Of a stretch of 64,000 bases of DNA, positions 36,004 to 44,777 are shown piece after piece. Origin of the DNA: Granulicella sp. S156 (lineage in GTDB: Bacteria; Acidobacteriota; Terriglobia; Terriglobales; Acidobacteriaceae); the NCBI RefSeq assembly GCF_009766105.1, contig NZ_LMUH01000007.1:213896-277895 (forward strand). The letters run 5' to 3'. Made by a program: the position numbers and the translations under genes. The notes under the pieces were generated by a model. The model was not told the origin of the DNA. It worked only from the letters and a program-made list of their open reading frames with translations, and ran no database searches. The stretch's first letter is position 1. Each line of letters begins with the position of its first letter.

Positions 36004-36962
36004 ATGAGCGAATCCTACCCCCTAAGTTGTCCGCTGATATCTGTGGCCCTCAGCCCGAGAACACAGGCTGATCGCTGGAAATTACTGCAGGCACTGAGCG
36101 ATCTCGTCCAACAAGATCCCGCTATCAAGGTTGAATCAGAATCTGGAGATGGGCCGATCCTCATCAGCGGGACGAGCGATCTGCAGCTGGAGACCATCTG
36201 CGCCCGTATTGTGCAGGAGTACAAGATCGAGCTCGACGCCAGTGAATCCAGAATTATCTATTTAGAAACCATTCGCAAACGGGCCGAAGCGGAAGGAACA
36301 TACGCACGGCAAACGAATGGCCTTCGCAATTATGCCCATGTGGCTCTTAGGCTAGAGCCCCGTGAACCAGGAAGCGGCTATCAATTCGTCGACGAAACTA
36401 CTGGAGACACAATCCCTTCGAAATTTGTCGAGTCCGCCAGTATCGGTATCCAACGCGCCCTGAAGGGTGGCATTTTAGCCGGCTACGAGATGGTGGACCT
36501 GCGGGCTGTTCTCTACGACAGCAACTACCATGTGACAGACTCGAACGAAATAGCCTTTCAAATTGCAGCTTCCATGGCCTTCAAGGAAGCTGCCCGCAAA
36601 GCCGGTCCCATCCTGTTGGAGCCGGTTATGTCGGTCGAGGTTGTGCTTCCAGAAGAGTACCTGGGCAACATCATTGGAGACCTCAACGAGCGCCGCGGAC
36701 GCATCGAGACCTCGAGACTCGCGCCCATTCGCAAGTGCTCCATGCCGTGGTGCCCTTGGCCGAACTATTCGCGTACGAGAAGCACCTCCGTTCAAGCACA
36801 CAAGGGATGGCCACCCATTCAACGCACTTTGTCCGTTATGAGCCTGCTCCTCTAAGAGGCGGCCCTGGCGATTATGAAGCGGGTATTGTCTCCAACAAAC
36901 CGAAGGGCCCAAGAACGGGACTTAACTCCGCTGCTGCCAGGCTGGACATAGACGCCGAATGA
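36004..36962 (+). pseudogene. C-terminal half of an elongation factor G (domains III-V) with a frameshift
   Basis: Reading from ATG 36004, residues align with EF-G from domain III: PLISVALSPRTQADRWKLLQ, ISGTSDLQLETICARIVQEY, then domain IV (NYAHVALRLEPREPGSGYQF, IAASMAFKEAARKAGPILLE) and PEEYLGNIIGDLNERRGRIE. Near 36720-36727 the frame is lost; domain V goes on in the next frame (QVLHAVVPLAELFAYEKHLR, SSTQGMATHSTHFVRYE) to the stop at 36962. There is no GTPase (G) domain or domain II in the window. So either an old gene fragment or a free C-terminal module broken by one base; sequencing error is possible. Confidence 0.85.
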
Positions 36963-36998
36963 TTGCGAATTCAGTGATGTAATTTCGCGATATCCCAT

Positions 36999-37346
36999 TC
37001 AGAAAAGGTCAACAACCGGCGGAAAGGTCAGCAACAAACTCAGGCCCAGCAGAACGAAAGCAACGGCAATAACACGCCCCGCCGCAATGGTCTTCTTGCC
37101 CCAACGCCACTCCAGGATCCCCCAGGTAAAGAGCCAGACCAGGATGGCTGTCGTGGTTACGCCGGAGAGAGCTCCTGTCGGTTTATAGAAAACAAGGCTG
37201 CTCTTTACCGCAACCGATTTGTCCCCGGCGAAAGCCAGGACTGCAAGAACAAAGGAGCCGATGCCAGCTGCGAGGATGGCAGCCACGCCGGAACCGTTGG
37301 GAAGAATGGAAGTGCTGGGGGAGACAGCGGTCTCTGACGTATTCAT
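36999..37346 (-). CDS. Small membrane protein, second gene of a three-gene unit
   Basis: 115 residues from ATG 37346 (the long frame up to 37727 has no support). Three hydrophobic spans (about 21-41, 61-82 and 91-111) with a polar loop KSSLVFYKPTGAL. It overlaps the upstream 190-residue membrane gene by 4 bp. Not recognised; likely a partner subunit of that membrane protein. Confidence 0.75.
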   Translation of the reverse strand: MNTSETAVSPSTSILPNGSGVAAILAAGIGSFVLAVLAFAGDKSVAVKSSLVFYKPTGALSGVTTTAILVWLFTWGILEWRWGKKTIAAGRVIAVAFVLLGLSLLLTFPPVVDLF

Positions 37347-37915
37347 TTCTCTTCTCCGTGGCTCAGTTGGAGCGTATGCCCGCCCTGGACCGGCGCATAT
37401 TTGTTGATCATCGCGCCGAAGAAACCGGCGATACCGGCTGCTAAAAACGAAACCAAGGTGAAGGAAAGCACCGCAGTACGAAGTTGTCGATGGTGCTTGA
37501 GATCGCGACCATACTTGATCACGACGAATGCTGCCATCGTGATTGAGATAGGAGCGAACCAGGCAACATGCTCCTTCCACTCCATTCCCAGCGAATGCCA
37601 GTCGATAGTGGTGGGGCTCGACATAAGCAGACGTTGCGGAAACATCGAAAGATCGGCCGTTCCTGGCGGTGCTGCCGCTCGATACCAGGGATAGATGACA
37701 TACGCTCCGGTCAGCACGGCAGCCCATGCAAGCACCACCATGGCGAACATGTACCCCTTGAGAAAGCGCTCTTGCCCCGGTGTGGGTTCAGCAGGAGCGG
37801 CGGAGATCGTGAAGCGATAGAGCTCTACGAGTGCGCCGGAGCATGCCAGCAGATAGAGTGCACCGAACCCCATGCCGTGGATCAGTGTCCAGAGACTCCG
37901 CATCGTGATTTCCAT
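37343..37915 (-). CDS. Membrane protein with His-containing spans, unknown function
   Basis: 190 residues from ATG 37915 with AGGAG upstream. Four hydrophobic spans (about 7-31, 52-76, 117-137, 145-170). His residues sit in or next to spans (WTLIHGMGFG, WHSLGMEWKEHVAW, LKHHRQL), the kind of placement seen in b-type haem or quinone proteins, but no family is recognised. Middle gene of an operon with a porin-like protein upstream and a small membrane protein downstream. Confidence 0.75.
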   Translation of the reverse strand: MEITMRSLWTLIHGMGFGALYLLACSGALVELYRFTISAAPAEPTPGQERFLKGYMFAMVVLAWAAVLTGAYVIYPWYRAAAPPGTADLSMFPQRLLMSSPTTIDWHSLGMEWKEHVAWFAPISITMAAFVVIKYGRDLKHHRQLRTAVLSFTLVSFLAAGIAGFFGAMINKYAPVQGGHTLQLSHGEEK

Positions 37916-37954
37916 TGGTTCTCCTTATGAAAGGTTGAGCGCCTCTCATCTGCT

Positions 37955-38809
37955 CTAACGGGGTTGCGCAGACACCATGGCTTCACCAGAGGTTTTCTTG
38001 TCTGCATCTTTATCTTTCCCCCAGGTTTTATAGAGTCCGAGATAGCCATAGTTCTCTGTCTGCCCTGCGATGGAGTGACCATACGCGAAGAGCAACTGGA
38101 GTCCGGGAGACTTGAAGTGGTAGTAGCCGCCTGCGTCAATCATGGCTGAGGATTGCGTCTGAGCGGCGGCAAATCCTTCTCGAGCGTGAGAAAAAATCTC
38201 GGCAGATAGTTCGAGCTTTTCGCTGATTTCGCGTTTGACCAAGTATCCACCGTAAAGATAGTTGCGATATTGAGTTTGAGGAACGACAGCGTAGCCCAGC
38301 CCGCCGCAGAGACTCCAGGGTCCGAACTCCTTCTCTACCCAGATCGGCAGTTTGTACCACACCTTGCCGACACCGAGCCCCTTGGAGTAACTCCCGGTCG
38401 GAATCTCGAACATGGTGAACGATCCAATCTGCGGGCGGTGTTTCGTCTGTTTGATGAATCCGTACTTCACCCCCAGCTCCATATCCGTCAACCCAAAGGC
38501 GCTAGAACCCGTTCCGCCTGGAAGATAGACAGGGTTATTGGACGGCATGACCGCGCCGAAGGGAAGAATGGCATGAAGCTGAATGTTGGGAATCGCGCCC
38601 CAGTTGAACTCAAACGCTATCCCGGTCGGATCGATCTCTGCCGGAGTGCCATCCACGGTCCCGAAGATATAAGCCTCGTAGTGCCCCAGATCCACCGGTG
38701 TCGGATCATCTGTCTGGAACGGCGGGCCGGCCTGCGCCCAAAGCTTTGAAGCCGCCGATACAAGGACGAGAAGCATCGCCAGTTTCGAGCAATGGATGCT
38801 AAAGCTCAT
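37955..38809 (-). CDS. Outer-membrane beta-barrel protein (phenol MetA-pathway-like)
   Basis: 284 residues with signal peptide (about 1-25, ending LWAQ). The mature part starts GPPFQTDDPTPVDLGHYEAY and alternates polar/hydrophobic strands (GLTDMELGVKYGFI, GSFTMFEIPTGSYSKGLG, WSLCGGLGYAVV), matching the MetA-pathway phenol-degradation porin family (PF13557-like). Probably a channel for hydrophobic molecules. It is first of the three-gene unit and divergent from a PadR gene. Confidence 0.78.
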   Translation of the reverse strand: MSFSIHCSKLAMLLVLVSAASKLWAQAGPPFQTDDPTPVDLGHYEAYIFGTVDGTPAEIDPTGIAFEFNWGAIPNIQLHAILPFGAVMPSNNPVYLPGGTGSSAFGLTDMELGVKYGFIKQTKHRPQIGSFTMFEIPTGSYSKGLGVGKVWYKLPIWVEKEFGPWSLCGGLGYAVVPQTQYRNYLYGGYLVKREISEKLELSAEIFSHAREGFAAAQTQSSAMIDAGGYYHFKSPGLQLLFAYGHSIAGQTENYGYLGLYKTWGKDKDADKKTSGEAMVSAQPR

Positions 38810-38877
38810 CGAAGCTCCTGCTTTCCAGCGAAGTTCATGATGCCTCTAGGAAGCGAATGGCTGACTCAAACAGCATA

Positions 38878-38892
38878 TATCGAAATTCGATA
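38878..38892. promoter_or_regulatory. Operator between the porin operon and padR
   Basis: Perfect palindrome TATCGAAATTCGATA (7-bp arms, one central base), in the 125-bp gap between the divergent starts. TCGA-containing arms resemble the operator found before the other PadR gene (5851-5871). Confidence 0.6.
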
Positions 38893-38934
38893 ACATAAAA
38901 TCTCATATCACCTCTGTGAAGGTATATTTACGTT

Positions 38935-39288
38935 GTGTTGAAACAACAGCGGGAACTCTACTTCGGACTCATACGGATTCATGTGCTGGTGCATGCTTCA
39001 CAAGAACCAATCTTTGGATTGGCCATGATGGAGGAGTTGAAGCATCATGGGTATCGCATTGGCCCGGGAACCCTCTACCCACTCCTGCATGGCCTGGAGC
39101 GGAGTGGCTTGTTGAAGTCTGTACTCAGGAATGTTGGAGGACGTCAGCGACGGGTTTACAAGATCACCGCCATTGGCAGGAAAGCCTTGGACAAAGCCAG
39201 AGAAAAGGTAGACGAGCTTCATCATGAACTTCACGAAGAACACCCGCGAAAGATATCGCCCCCTGACAACAACTCCGCAATCCATTAG
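38935..39288 (+). CDS. PadR-family transcriptional regulator
   Basis: 117 residues; start is GTG 38935 or TTG 38938 since no ATG fits. The PadR segments are IRIHVLVHASQEPIFGLAMM, HHGYRIGPGTLYPLLHGLER and YKITAIGRKALDKARE. It lies divergent from a porin-like operon with a palindrome between them, so it probably controls that operon as well as itself. Ends just before the next secreted gene. Confidence 0.88.
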   Translation: MLKQQRELYFGLIRIHVLVHASQEPIFGLAMMEELKHHGYRIGPGTLYPLLHGLERSGLLKSVLRNVGGRQRRVYKITAIGRKALDKAREKVDELHHELHEEHPRKISPPDNNSAIH

Positions 39289-39310
39289 ATCGGGTTTAGA
39301 ATCGGGAGCC

Positions 39311-39781
39311 ATGGATATTCCTCGTCGATTGCCTCTGTGTTCGTTGATTACCTGCACCGTAGTCTTCGGCTTGCTGACACCTTCGCTGCGCGCAGCTCTA
39401 CCTGAGGAGCAGGCGGTACTTGCTCCAGTGCAGGCGCTGTTCGACGGCATGTCGAAGCGTGACGCGACGGCGATCAAGGCACCTTTGCTGCCCGGTGGCA
39501 CGATGGTGTTGATGCGGGATGGCAAGCCAACGCAGATGACCTTTGAAGCCTTTGCTGATCGAGTCGGCAGACCGGGAACGTCGCACATCGAAGAAAGAAT
39601 TCACGATCCCCTGGTGCGGATCGATAACGACCTGGCCGTGGTGTGGGCGCCCTTCGAGTTCCTGGTGGATGGCAAGGTCGACCACTGCGGGACGGATCTG
39701 TTCAACCTTGTTCGTCAGGATGGGAAGTGGTTGATCGCGAGCGTGGCTGATACCGGGCGGAAGGTTTGTCCGGCGAGTTAG
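39311..39781 (+). CDS. Secreted SnoaL/NTF2-like protein
   Basis: 156 residues from ATG 39311 (the longer frame to 39224 overlaps the PadR end and has no leader). Signal peptide (about 1-28, ending LRAAL). VQALFDGMSKRDATAIKAPL and the strand FNLVRQDGKWLIASVADTGR match the small NTF2-like/DUF4440 fold. No metal or catalytic motif visible. Function unknown. Confidence 0.75.
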   Translation: MDIPRRLPLCSLITCTVVFGLLTPSLRAALPEEQAVLAPVQALFDGMSKRDATAIKAPLLPGGTMVLMRDGKPTQMTFEAFADRVGRPGTSHIEERIHDPLVRIDNDLAVVWAPFEFLVDGKVDHCGTDLFNLVRQDGKWLIASVADTGRKVCPAS

Positions 39782-39822
39782 TGCTGTGACCAGATTCCAA
39801 GCGCTCTGATACGCTAGTCCGC

Positions 39823-41601
39823 ATGCGTCCTAACCTGCTTGCTATCTCCGCTCTCTTTTTAGCCGCAGTGTCTCCATTTGCCTGTGCCCAGGCGCCTGCC
39901 TCCGTAACCACACGCCTTGCCGCGCAGAACGCCCTCTTTGACGACTCGTGGCAGGCGAGCCTTAAGATGAGTCCCCTCCTGGCGACTGCCGTCGGCGACT
40001 ATCGCTACAACGACCAGCTCGGCGACTACTCTCTCGCTGCCTCCGCCGCTCGCCACCAGCGCGACCTCACTGACCTGGCACGCATCAAGGCCATCGATCC
40101 CAGCGGCTTCCCCGAGCAGGACCTGATCTCCCACGACCTCTTCCTGCGCCAGCTTCAGGAGCGCGTCAACGACTACGACCTTAAAGATTTCGAGATGCCC
40201 CTCAGCTCATCGGGCGGCGGCGGTGGCATCCATGCCAACCTCGCGGATCTCCCGCTTTCGATGCCGTTCGACTCCGTGAAGCACTACGAGGACTACATCG
40301 CCCGCCTCCACCAGATCCCCAAGGCCTTCCTCCAGACCGAGGACGTCCTTCGCGCCGGCGTGAACGATCACCTCGTCCCCGTCCGTTTTATCGCCGAAAA
40401 GATTCCGAGCCAGGCTGACGGAGTGATCACTGCCGACCCCTTCCTCCTCCCTCTCAAAAAATTCCCCGCCAGTTTCTCAGAGGCCAATAAGAAGCGTCTC
40501 ACGGATGAGATCACCTCCACCGTCAACCAGGAAGTCTTTCCGGCCTATAAGCAGTTCGCCGCCTTTGTCACCACGGACTATATCCCCCACTGCCGAACTA
40601 CGCTCTCCATCAACTCTCTCGGAGGAGGCACACGTCGCTACCAGTCCGCCCTCCGCCGCTTCACCACCACAGACCTCACTGCCGCACAGATCCACGAGAT
40701 CGGACTGAAGGAGGTCGCTCGCATCACAGGGGAGATGGCCGCACTCGCCAAGGCCAACGGCTACAAGGATCTGGCCAGCTTCCGCGATCACGTCGAAAAC
40801 GATCCCAAATACCAGCCAACCTCCGCTGACACCATCGTAGAGGACTTCCGCAAGTACATCGCGCAGATGCAGCCGCATCTGCCTGAGCTCTTCAATCTGC
40901 TGCCCAAGACTGCCGTCACAGTCGAGCCGATCCCACCCTTCCAGGCCGCCGCTGCCACCCACTACCAGGGAGGAACTCCCGACGGCAAACGTCCCGGCCG
41001 TGTCTCCGTCGCCGTCTCCGACCCCACCCACCGCAGCTTCATCAATGACGAAGCCGTCGCCTACCACGAGGGCGTTCCCGGCCACCATCTCCAGATCAGC
41101 ATCCAGCAGTCCCTCACCGACTTGCCGGAGTTCCGCAAGCATGGTGGAAACTCCGCATACACCGAAGGCTGGGGTCTCTATGCCGAGGAGCTAGGCAAGG
41201 AGATCGGCTTCTACCAGGATCCCGGCTCCGACTACGGCCGCCTCCGCTCGGAGCTGTTCCGGGCGGTGCGTCTGGTGCTCGACACCGGCATTCACGATAT
41301 GGGTTGGAGCCGCGATCAGGTTGTGGAGTACATGCGCAGCTCGCACGCTGTCGACGAACCCACAATCCAGGCCGAGACCGACCGCTACATCTCCGGCCCT
41401 GGCCAGGCCTGCAGCTACAAGCTCGGCCAACTCAAGATCCGCGAGCTGCGTGAACGCGCGAAACAGCAGCTAGGCACGAAATTCGACCTCAAGACCTTCC
41501 ATGACGAGATCCTCTCCGGCGGTGCGCTGCCGCTTGACGTCCTCGACGCCCGCGTCAGCCGCTGGATCAAAGCCCAACTCCCCGCCGTCGCCAGTAACTG
41601 A
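39823..41601 (+). CDS. Secreted DUF885-family metallopeptidase
   Basis: 592 residues with signal peptide (1-23, ending CAQA). The DUF885 zinc site is H415-EGVPG-H421-H422, with the later Glu in EGWGLYAEEL (E448); length and the region MGWSRDQVVEYMR agree with the family. It is an exopeptidase/carboxypeptidase-like enzyme outside the cytoplasm. A good intrinsic terminator follows 13 bp after the stop. Confidence 0.9.
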   Translation: MRPNLLAISALFLAAVSPFACAQAPASVTTRLAAQNALFDDSWQASLKMSPLLATAVGDYRYNDQLGDYSLAASAARHQRDLTDLARIKAIDPSGFPEQDLISHDLFLRQLQERVNDYDLKDFEMPLSSSGGGGGIHANLADLPLSMPFDSVKHYEDYIARLHQIPKAFLQTEDVLRAGVNDHLVPVRFIAEKIPSQADGVITADPFLLPLKKFPASFSEANKKRLTDEITSTVNQEVFPAYKQFAAFVTTDYIPHCRTTLSINSLGGGTRRYQSALRRFTTTDLTAAQIHEIGLKEVARITGEMAALAKANGYKDLASFRDHVENDPKYQPTSADTIVEDFRKYIAQMQPHLPELFNLLPKTAVTVEPIPPFQAAAATHYQGGTPDGKRPGRVSVAVSDPTHRSFINDEAVAYHEGVPGHHLQISIQQSLTDLPEFRKHGGNSAYTEGWGLYAEELGKEIGFYQDPGSDYGRLRSELFRAVRLVLDTGIHDMGWSRDQVVEYMRSSHAVDEPTIQAETDRYISGPGQACSYKLGQLKIRELRERAKQQLGTKFDLKTFHDEILSGGALPLDVLDARVSRWIKAQLPAVASN

Positions 41602-41614
41602 CATCAGTCCAGAA

Positions 41615-41641
41615 CCCCATGTCTCACTCCGAGACATGGGG
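41615..41641 (+). terminator. Intrinsic terminator of the DUF885 gene
   Basis: Perfect 11-bp stem CCCCATGTCTC/GAGACATGGGG with a 5-nt loop, followed by TATTACTT. Confidence 0.8.
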
Positions 41642-41683
41642 TATTACTTCCCATAAGCCGACTTGCACTAAGACTTAGCAGGA

Positions 41684-42085
41684 CTAATCCGCATATTGCG
41701 CGACACTTCGCTTCGCTCGTCTGACGAGTAACGCACCGGCGAGCACACCTGGAACGATTGTGAGCAAAAATGAGAGGTGGTACCACACTGGAAATCGACT
41801 CCAAATGGAGATATGGACAGGCAGAAACATGGCAAGCACAACACCGCCTACGATCCACGGCGCCCAGCGGCCCGTTGGCGATACCCAGCGGGTCACAGCA
41901 CCCGCTGCGAGAGAAGTCGCAATCGCCATCAGCAGACGCGCCCATTTCATCAAGAGAGTGAATACCAGCGTTTGTTCGGCAGCAGTGTAGCCCGACAGAG
42001 TGAGGCGAAGCACACGGTTAATCACGGTGACGACAACGATCCATGTAAGCAGTCCAGCGATACAGGCAACGAAAGAACGTTTCAT
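41684..42085 (-). CDS. Small membrane protein, unknown
   Basis: 133 residues from ATG 42085 (GGAG six bases upstream; ATG 42097 possible). Four hydrophobic spans, two with Trp-rich ends (LTWIVVVTVINRV, WAPWIVGGVVLAMFL), and a basic C-terminus RRAKRSVAQYAD. Divergent from a PadR gene 41 bp away, so probably the target of that regulator, as an efflux or stress membrane protein. Family not recognised. Confidence 0.75.
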   Translation of the reverse strand: MKRSFVACIAGLLTWIVVVTVINRVLRLTLSGYTAAEQTLVFTLLMKWARLLMAIATSLAAGAVTRWVSPTGRWAPWIVGGVVLAMFLPVHISIWSRFPVWYHLSFLLTIVPGVLAGALLVRRAKRSVAQYAD

Positions 42086-42110
42086 GGCAATCTCCATAGT
42101 TCAACAGCAA

Positions 42111-42126
42111 TAGTACAATTAAACTA
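42111..42126. promoter_or_regulatory. Possible PadR operator
   Basis: TAGT-N8-ACTA dyad between the divergent membrane protein and PadR starts, ending right before the PadR ATG. The 4-N8-4 layout resembles known PadR sites (ATGT-N8-ACAT). Weak by itself. Confidence 0.35.
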
Positions 42127-42699
42127 ATGAAAGCTGAACTCTATATTCTCGGCGTTCTGCATCGCGGCGACTTCCATCCATATGAGATCAAGCGACGCCT
42201 TACGCAAGCGATGATCGAGTGTTTCACCGATGTCGATACCGGCACCTTGTACTACGCAGTGAAACAGCTTGTCGCAAAAGGTCTTGTGCTTGCGATTGCT
42301 CAGGAGCGGGTGGCTCGTGGTGGCATGCGCACCGTGTACCGCATCACTCCAGCAGGCCGTCAGCGTTTTCAGGAATTGCTCCACGCACAATTCACTGCGG
42401 CAGGCGACCTTAAAACCACTTTGTATGGGCCGATGCTTTTCCTGCATTTGGCCGATCACAAACTCGTCGCGGAAGCTCTGCGCAGCCGAATCAAAGGACA
42501 GGATGCACGGCTCGCGGAGATTACGGAGCTACGTCGGCAATGGGCTGAACTTTTGCCTACGGGCAGTAGATACCTAATGGAACATATGGAGGAGCAGAGC
42601 CGCTTGGACCTTCGATGGCTTTGTGCGGTACTTGCCGATGTGGAGGGCGGACGCATTCTGGACACACCCGATCCGGCTCGTCTATCGCCAGAAAAGTAG
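42127..42699 (+). CDS. PadR-family regulator with C-terminal Vir-like domain
   Basis: 190 residues. N-terminal winged helix: AELYILGVLHRGDFHPYEIK, TDVDTGTLYYAVKQLVAKGL, YRITPAGRQRFQELL; C-terminal helical bundle (about 100-180) typical of the longer PadR subfamily, where it dimerises and may bind ligand. Divergent from a small membrane protein, which it likely represses. Confidence 0.9.
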   Translation: MKAELYILGVLHRGDFHPYEIKRRLTQAMIECFTDVDTGTLYYAVKQLVAKGLVLAIAQERVARGGMRTVYRITPAGRQRFQELLHAQFTAAGDLKTTLYGPMLFLHLADHKLVAEALRSRIKGQDARLAEITELRRQWAELLPTGSRYLMEHMEEQSRLDLRWLCAVLADVEGGRILDTPDPARLSPEK

Positions 42700-42902
42700 C
42701 TATGTCGCCGGATGGTACCCGATTGCTCCCGGTAAACGCTCTTATCGTCAGTAATTCATCGGCAGCGAGAAATCTGCCGATCGTTCCGTAGACTAGCGTG
42801 GCTAATCAAACATAGCTTCCGTTACTTCTTTCGCCGGTTAAGACTAACTGGTATGAATCATCCATCGATGGGACGAAAGATCAACTCTGAGGAGATTTGA
42901 CG

Positions 42903-43793
42903 ATGTCTGTTTCGAACGCTCGACGCCTCGCCACTTGCGTTGCTCTATTCGTGATCTTTACGCAAGCCGCGTCCGCCGCTGACATTTTGATCGGCGATGC
43001 GAAATCACAGCCGGAAAGTTTGGCCGTAGCACCGGGCGGTGTGCTGTTCGTTGGCAGCGCCAGTTCGCCCTTCGTCTATAAGGTGCGTTCGGGTTCCTCC
43101 ACCGCCGAGAAGTTTATCGACGCCAGTGCCGAAGGCCCGGGGACATTTTTCTTCGGCATGCTGGTGGATGCGGCCAGCAACACGTTGTGGACATGCCAAC
43201 TGACCCCGGTGCCAGACACCACTCCAGTGCGGCGACACACCGCATTGAGAGGCTTTGATCTTTCTACCGGCGCGCCGAAGGTCCGCTGGAGCCTGCCAGA
43301 GGACGACAGCACGTGTAACGATTTTTCGATCGGACCGGACAAGGCACTCTATATAACCGACACCACCAACGGCAAGATCTACAGGCTGCCCGCTGGTGCC
43401 TCCACCGCGGAGCTTTACCTGGAGCATCGGACGCTGATGGGCGTTGATGGCATCACCTTCCTGGATGGAACGCTCTATGTGAACAACGTGGTCTTCAATA
43501 AGCTCTACCGCATCCCAGTGGACGCCGACGGCAAGCCAGGGAAACCTATCGATATCTGGATGGACCAGCCGGTAAAGGGGCCGGATGGCATGCGGGCAGC
43601 GAATGGCAAGCTCATCGTCGCCGAAAATGGCAGCGGAACAATCGCCGCGATCACCGTCAACGGAGAGAAGGCGAGCGTCACTGTGCTCAAGGAAGGGCTC
43701 AAGTCACCCACCGGAGTTGAACCTGCGGGCGATACCCTTTGGATCTCCGAGCGCGGTGCCGGCAAGGTCTTGTCTATCCCCATGCCCAAATAG
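42903..43793 (+). CDS. Secreted SMP-30/NHL-like beta-propeller protein
   Basis: 296 residues from ATG 42903, with GAGGAG at eight bases. Signal peptide ends ASAADI. Blocks such as PESLAVAPGGVLFVGSASSP, GVDGITFLDGTLYVNNVVFN and GPDGMRAANGKLIVAENGSG form a six-bladed propeller of the SMP-30/gluconolactonase class. Metal ligands of gluconolactonase (Glu, Asn, Asp) could be present but are not proved. Convergent with OsmC, gap 26 bp. Confidence 0.8.
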   Translation: MSVSNARRLATCVALFVIFTQAASAADILIGDAKSQPESLAVAPGGVLFVGSASSPFVYKVRSGSSTAEKFIDASAEGPGTFFFGMLVDAASNTLWTCQLTPVPDTTPVRRHTALRGFDLSTGAPKVRWSLPEDDSTCNDFSIGPDKALYITDTTNGKIYRLPAGASTAELYLEHRTLMGVDGITFLDGTLYVNNVVFNKLYRIPVDADGKPGKPIDIWMDQPVKGPDGMRAANGKLIVAENGSGTIAAITVNGEKASVTVLKEGLKSPTGVEPAGDTLWISERGAGKVLSIPMPK

Positions 43794-43819
43794 TTCGATA
43801 GCAGATTCGCTGCTAGAGA

Positions 43820-44227
43820 TCAGCCCCAGGTGAACTCGATGGGAGTCTGGACGTCAGGGTGAAGGCTCTTGTGTACTGGGCAAGTGTGGGCGGCGCGCTC
43901 GAGCTTTCGCTGGTTGTCGGGGCTGAGCGAGTGCGGCACATGTATTTTGACGGTTAAGCTCGCAATCATTCTTGGCGGTGTGGCCGTCATCTCCTTTTCG
44001 ACGGTTGCCGTGGTCCCGGCGATATCGATGTTCAGTGTTCGAGCCATGATTCCCATAACCGTTAGCATGCATGTGCCAAGCGCGGTTGCAACCAGGTCTG
44101 TGGGCGAGAAGCTTTCACCGCGCCCCTGATTGTCCTTGGGCGCGTCGGTGCTGAGCTCGGTTCCAGAGGGGCCGTGGACCGCTTTGCAGTGCAAGTCTCC
44201 CTGGTATTCGAATTGAATGGCAACCAT
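43820..44227 (-). CDS. OsmC-family peroxiredoxin
   Basis: 135 residues with the two peroxidatic/resolving cysteines C53 (LGTCMLTVM) and C116 (HTCPVHKSL), and GESFSPTDLVATAL. This matches the YhfA/OsmC-like group that reduces organic hydroperoxides in the cytoplasm. Nineteen bases downstream of a SnoaL-like gene, probably one transcript. Confidence 0.92.
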   Translation of the reverse strand: MVAIQFEYQGDLHCKAVHGPSGTELSTDAPKDNQGRGESFSPTDLVATALGTCMLTVMGIMARTLNIDIAGTTATVEKEMTATPPRMIASLTVKIHVPHSLSPDNQRKLERAAHTCPVHKSLHPDVQTPIEFTWG

Positions 44228-44245
44228 GATTGAACTCCTTTGAAT

Positions 44246-44743
44246 TTATTGCTGAAACGGACGCGCAGACGTTGCTCCATATTTACTGCGATAGCTTTCG
44301 CCGGCGGCAGCGTCCTTGCATACCAATGAAACGAATAGCTCCGACCGCAGCTTCCAGCCGCGCGCCGTTCTGCGCCACATCGCCAGGTAGGTTCCGCTGA
44401 AGAGGACTGGACCACCAGAGACACGTCCCGCCCAATGACCATGCTCGGCGGCGAGTGGAACAGAATCTGAGATCTCAATCGAATCGACAATACGTTCAAA
44501 TCGAATCGAATGTGGGTCCTCAAAGTCCTTCGCGAACGCTGCGATATACGCCTCTCGGGTGAGAAGAGACCCGTTTCCCGTGACGACCATGAAGTCTTCG
44601 TCCAGGCTGGCGGCGAAGGCTACGGTATCGCCTGAGGCGATCGATTGATTGGATGCGTTGCGTATACCCCGAATCAATTTCTGATCAGGAGTCCCTGGCA
44701 CACTACCGGATATCGAGACGGCTGCTGAAGCTAGAGAATGCAT
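44246..44743 (-). CDS. SnoaL/DUF4440-like protein
   Basis: 165 residues. IRNASNQSIASGDTVAFAAS, LDEDFMVVTGNGSLLTREAY, GPVLFSGTYLAMWRRTARGW and ELFVSLVCKDAAAG are typical of NTF2-like SnoaL/DUF4440 domains. No signal peptide is clear (residues 1-16 are mildly hydrophobic). Upstream of osmC on the same strand. Confidence 0.78.
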   Translation of the reverse strand: MHSLASAAVSISGSVPGTPDQKLIRGIRNASNQSIASGDTVAFAASLDEDFMVVTGNGSLLTREAYIAAFAKDFEDPHSIRFERIVDSIEISDSVPLAAEHGHWAGRVSGGPVLFSGTYLAMWRRTARGWKLRSELFVSLVCKDAAAGESYRSKYGATSARPFQQ

Positions 44744-44777
44744 GCGGCGATTTTATCAATAGCCGCCGCAGCACGCG

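Noticed and set aside
36700..36740. Programmed frameshift in the EF-G module
   Set aside because: No X-XXY-YYZ slippery heptamer or obvious downstream pseudoknot; simple base loss or error is simpler.
36999..37727. 242-residue long version of the small membrane protein
   Set aside because: The N-terminal part is antisense-like and overlaps the 190-residue gene; ATG 37346 with a 4-bp overlap is the natural start.
40477..41142. Minus-strand 221-residue frame
   Set aside because: Antisense to the DUF885 peptidase zinc-site region.
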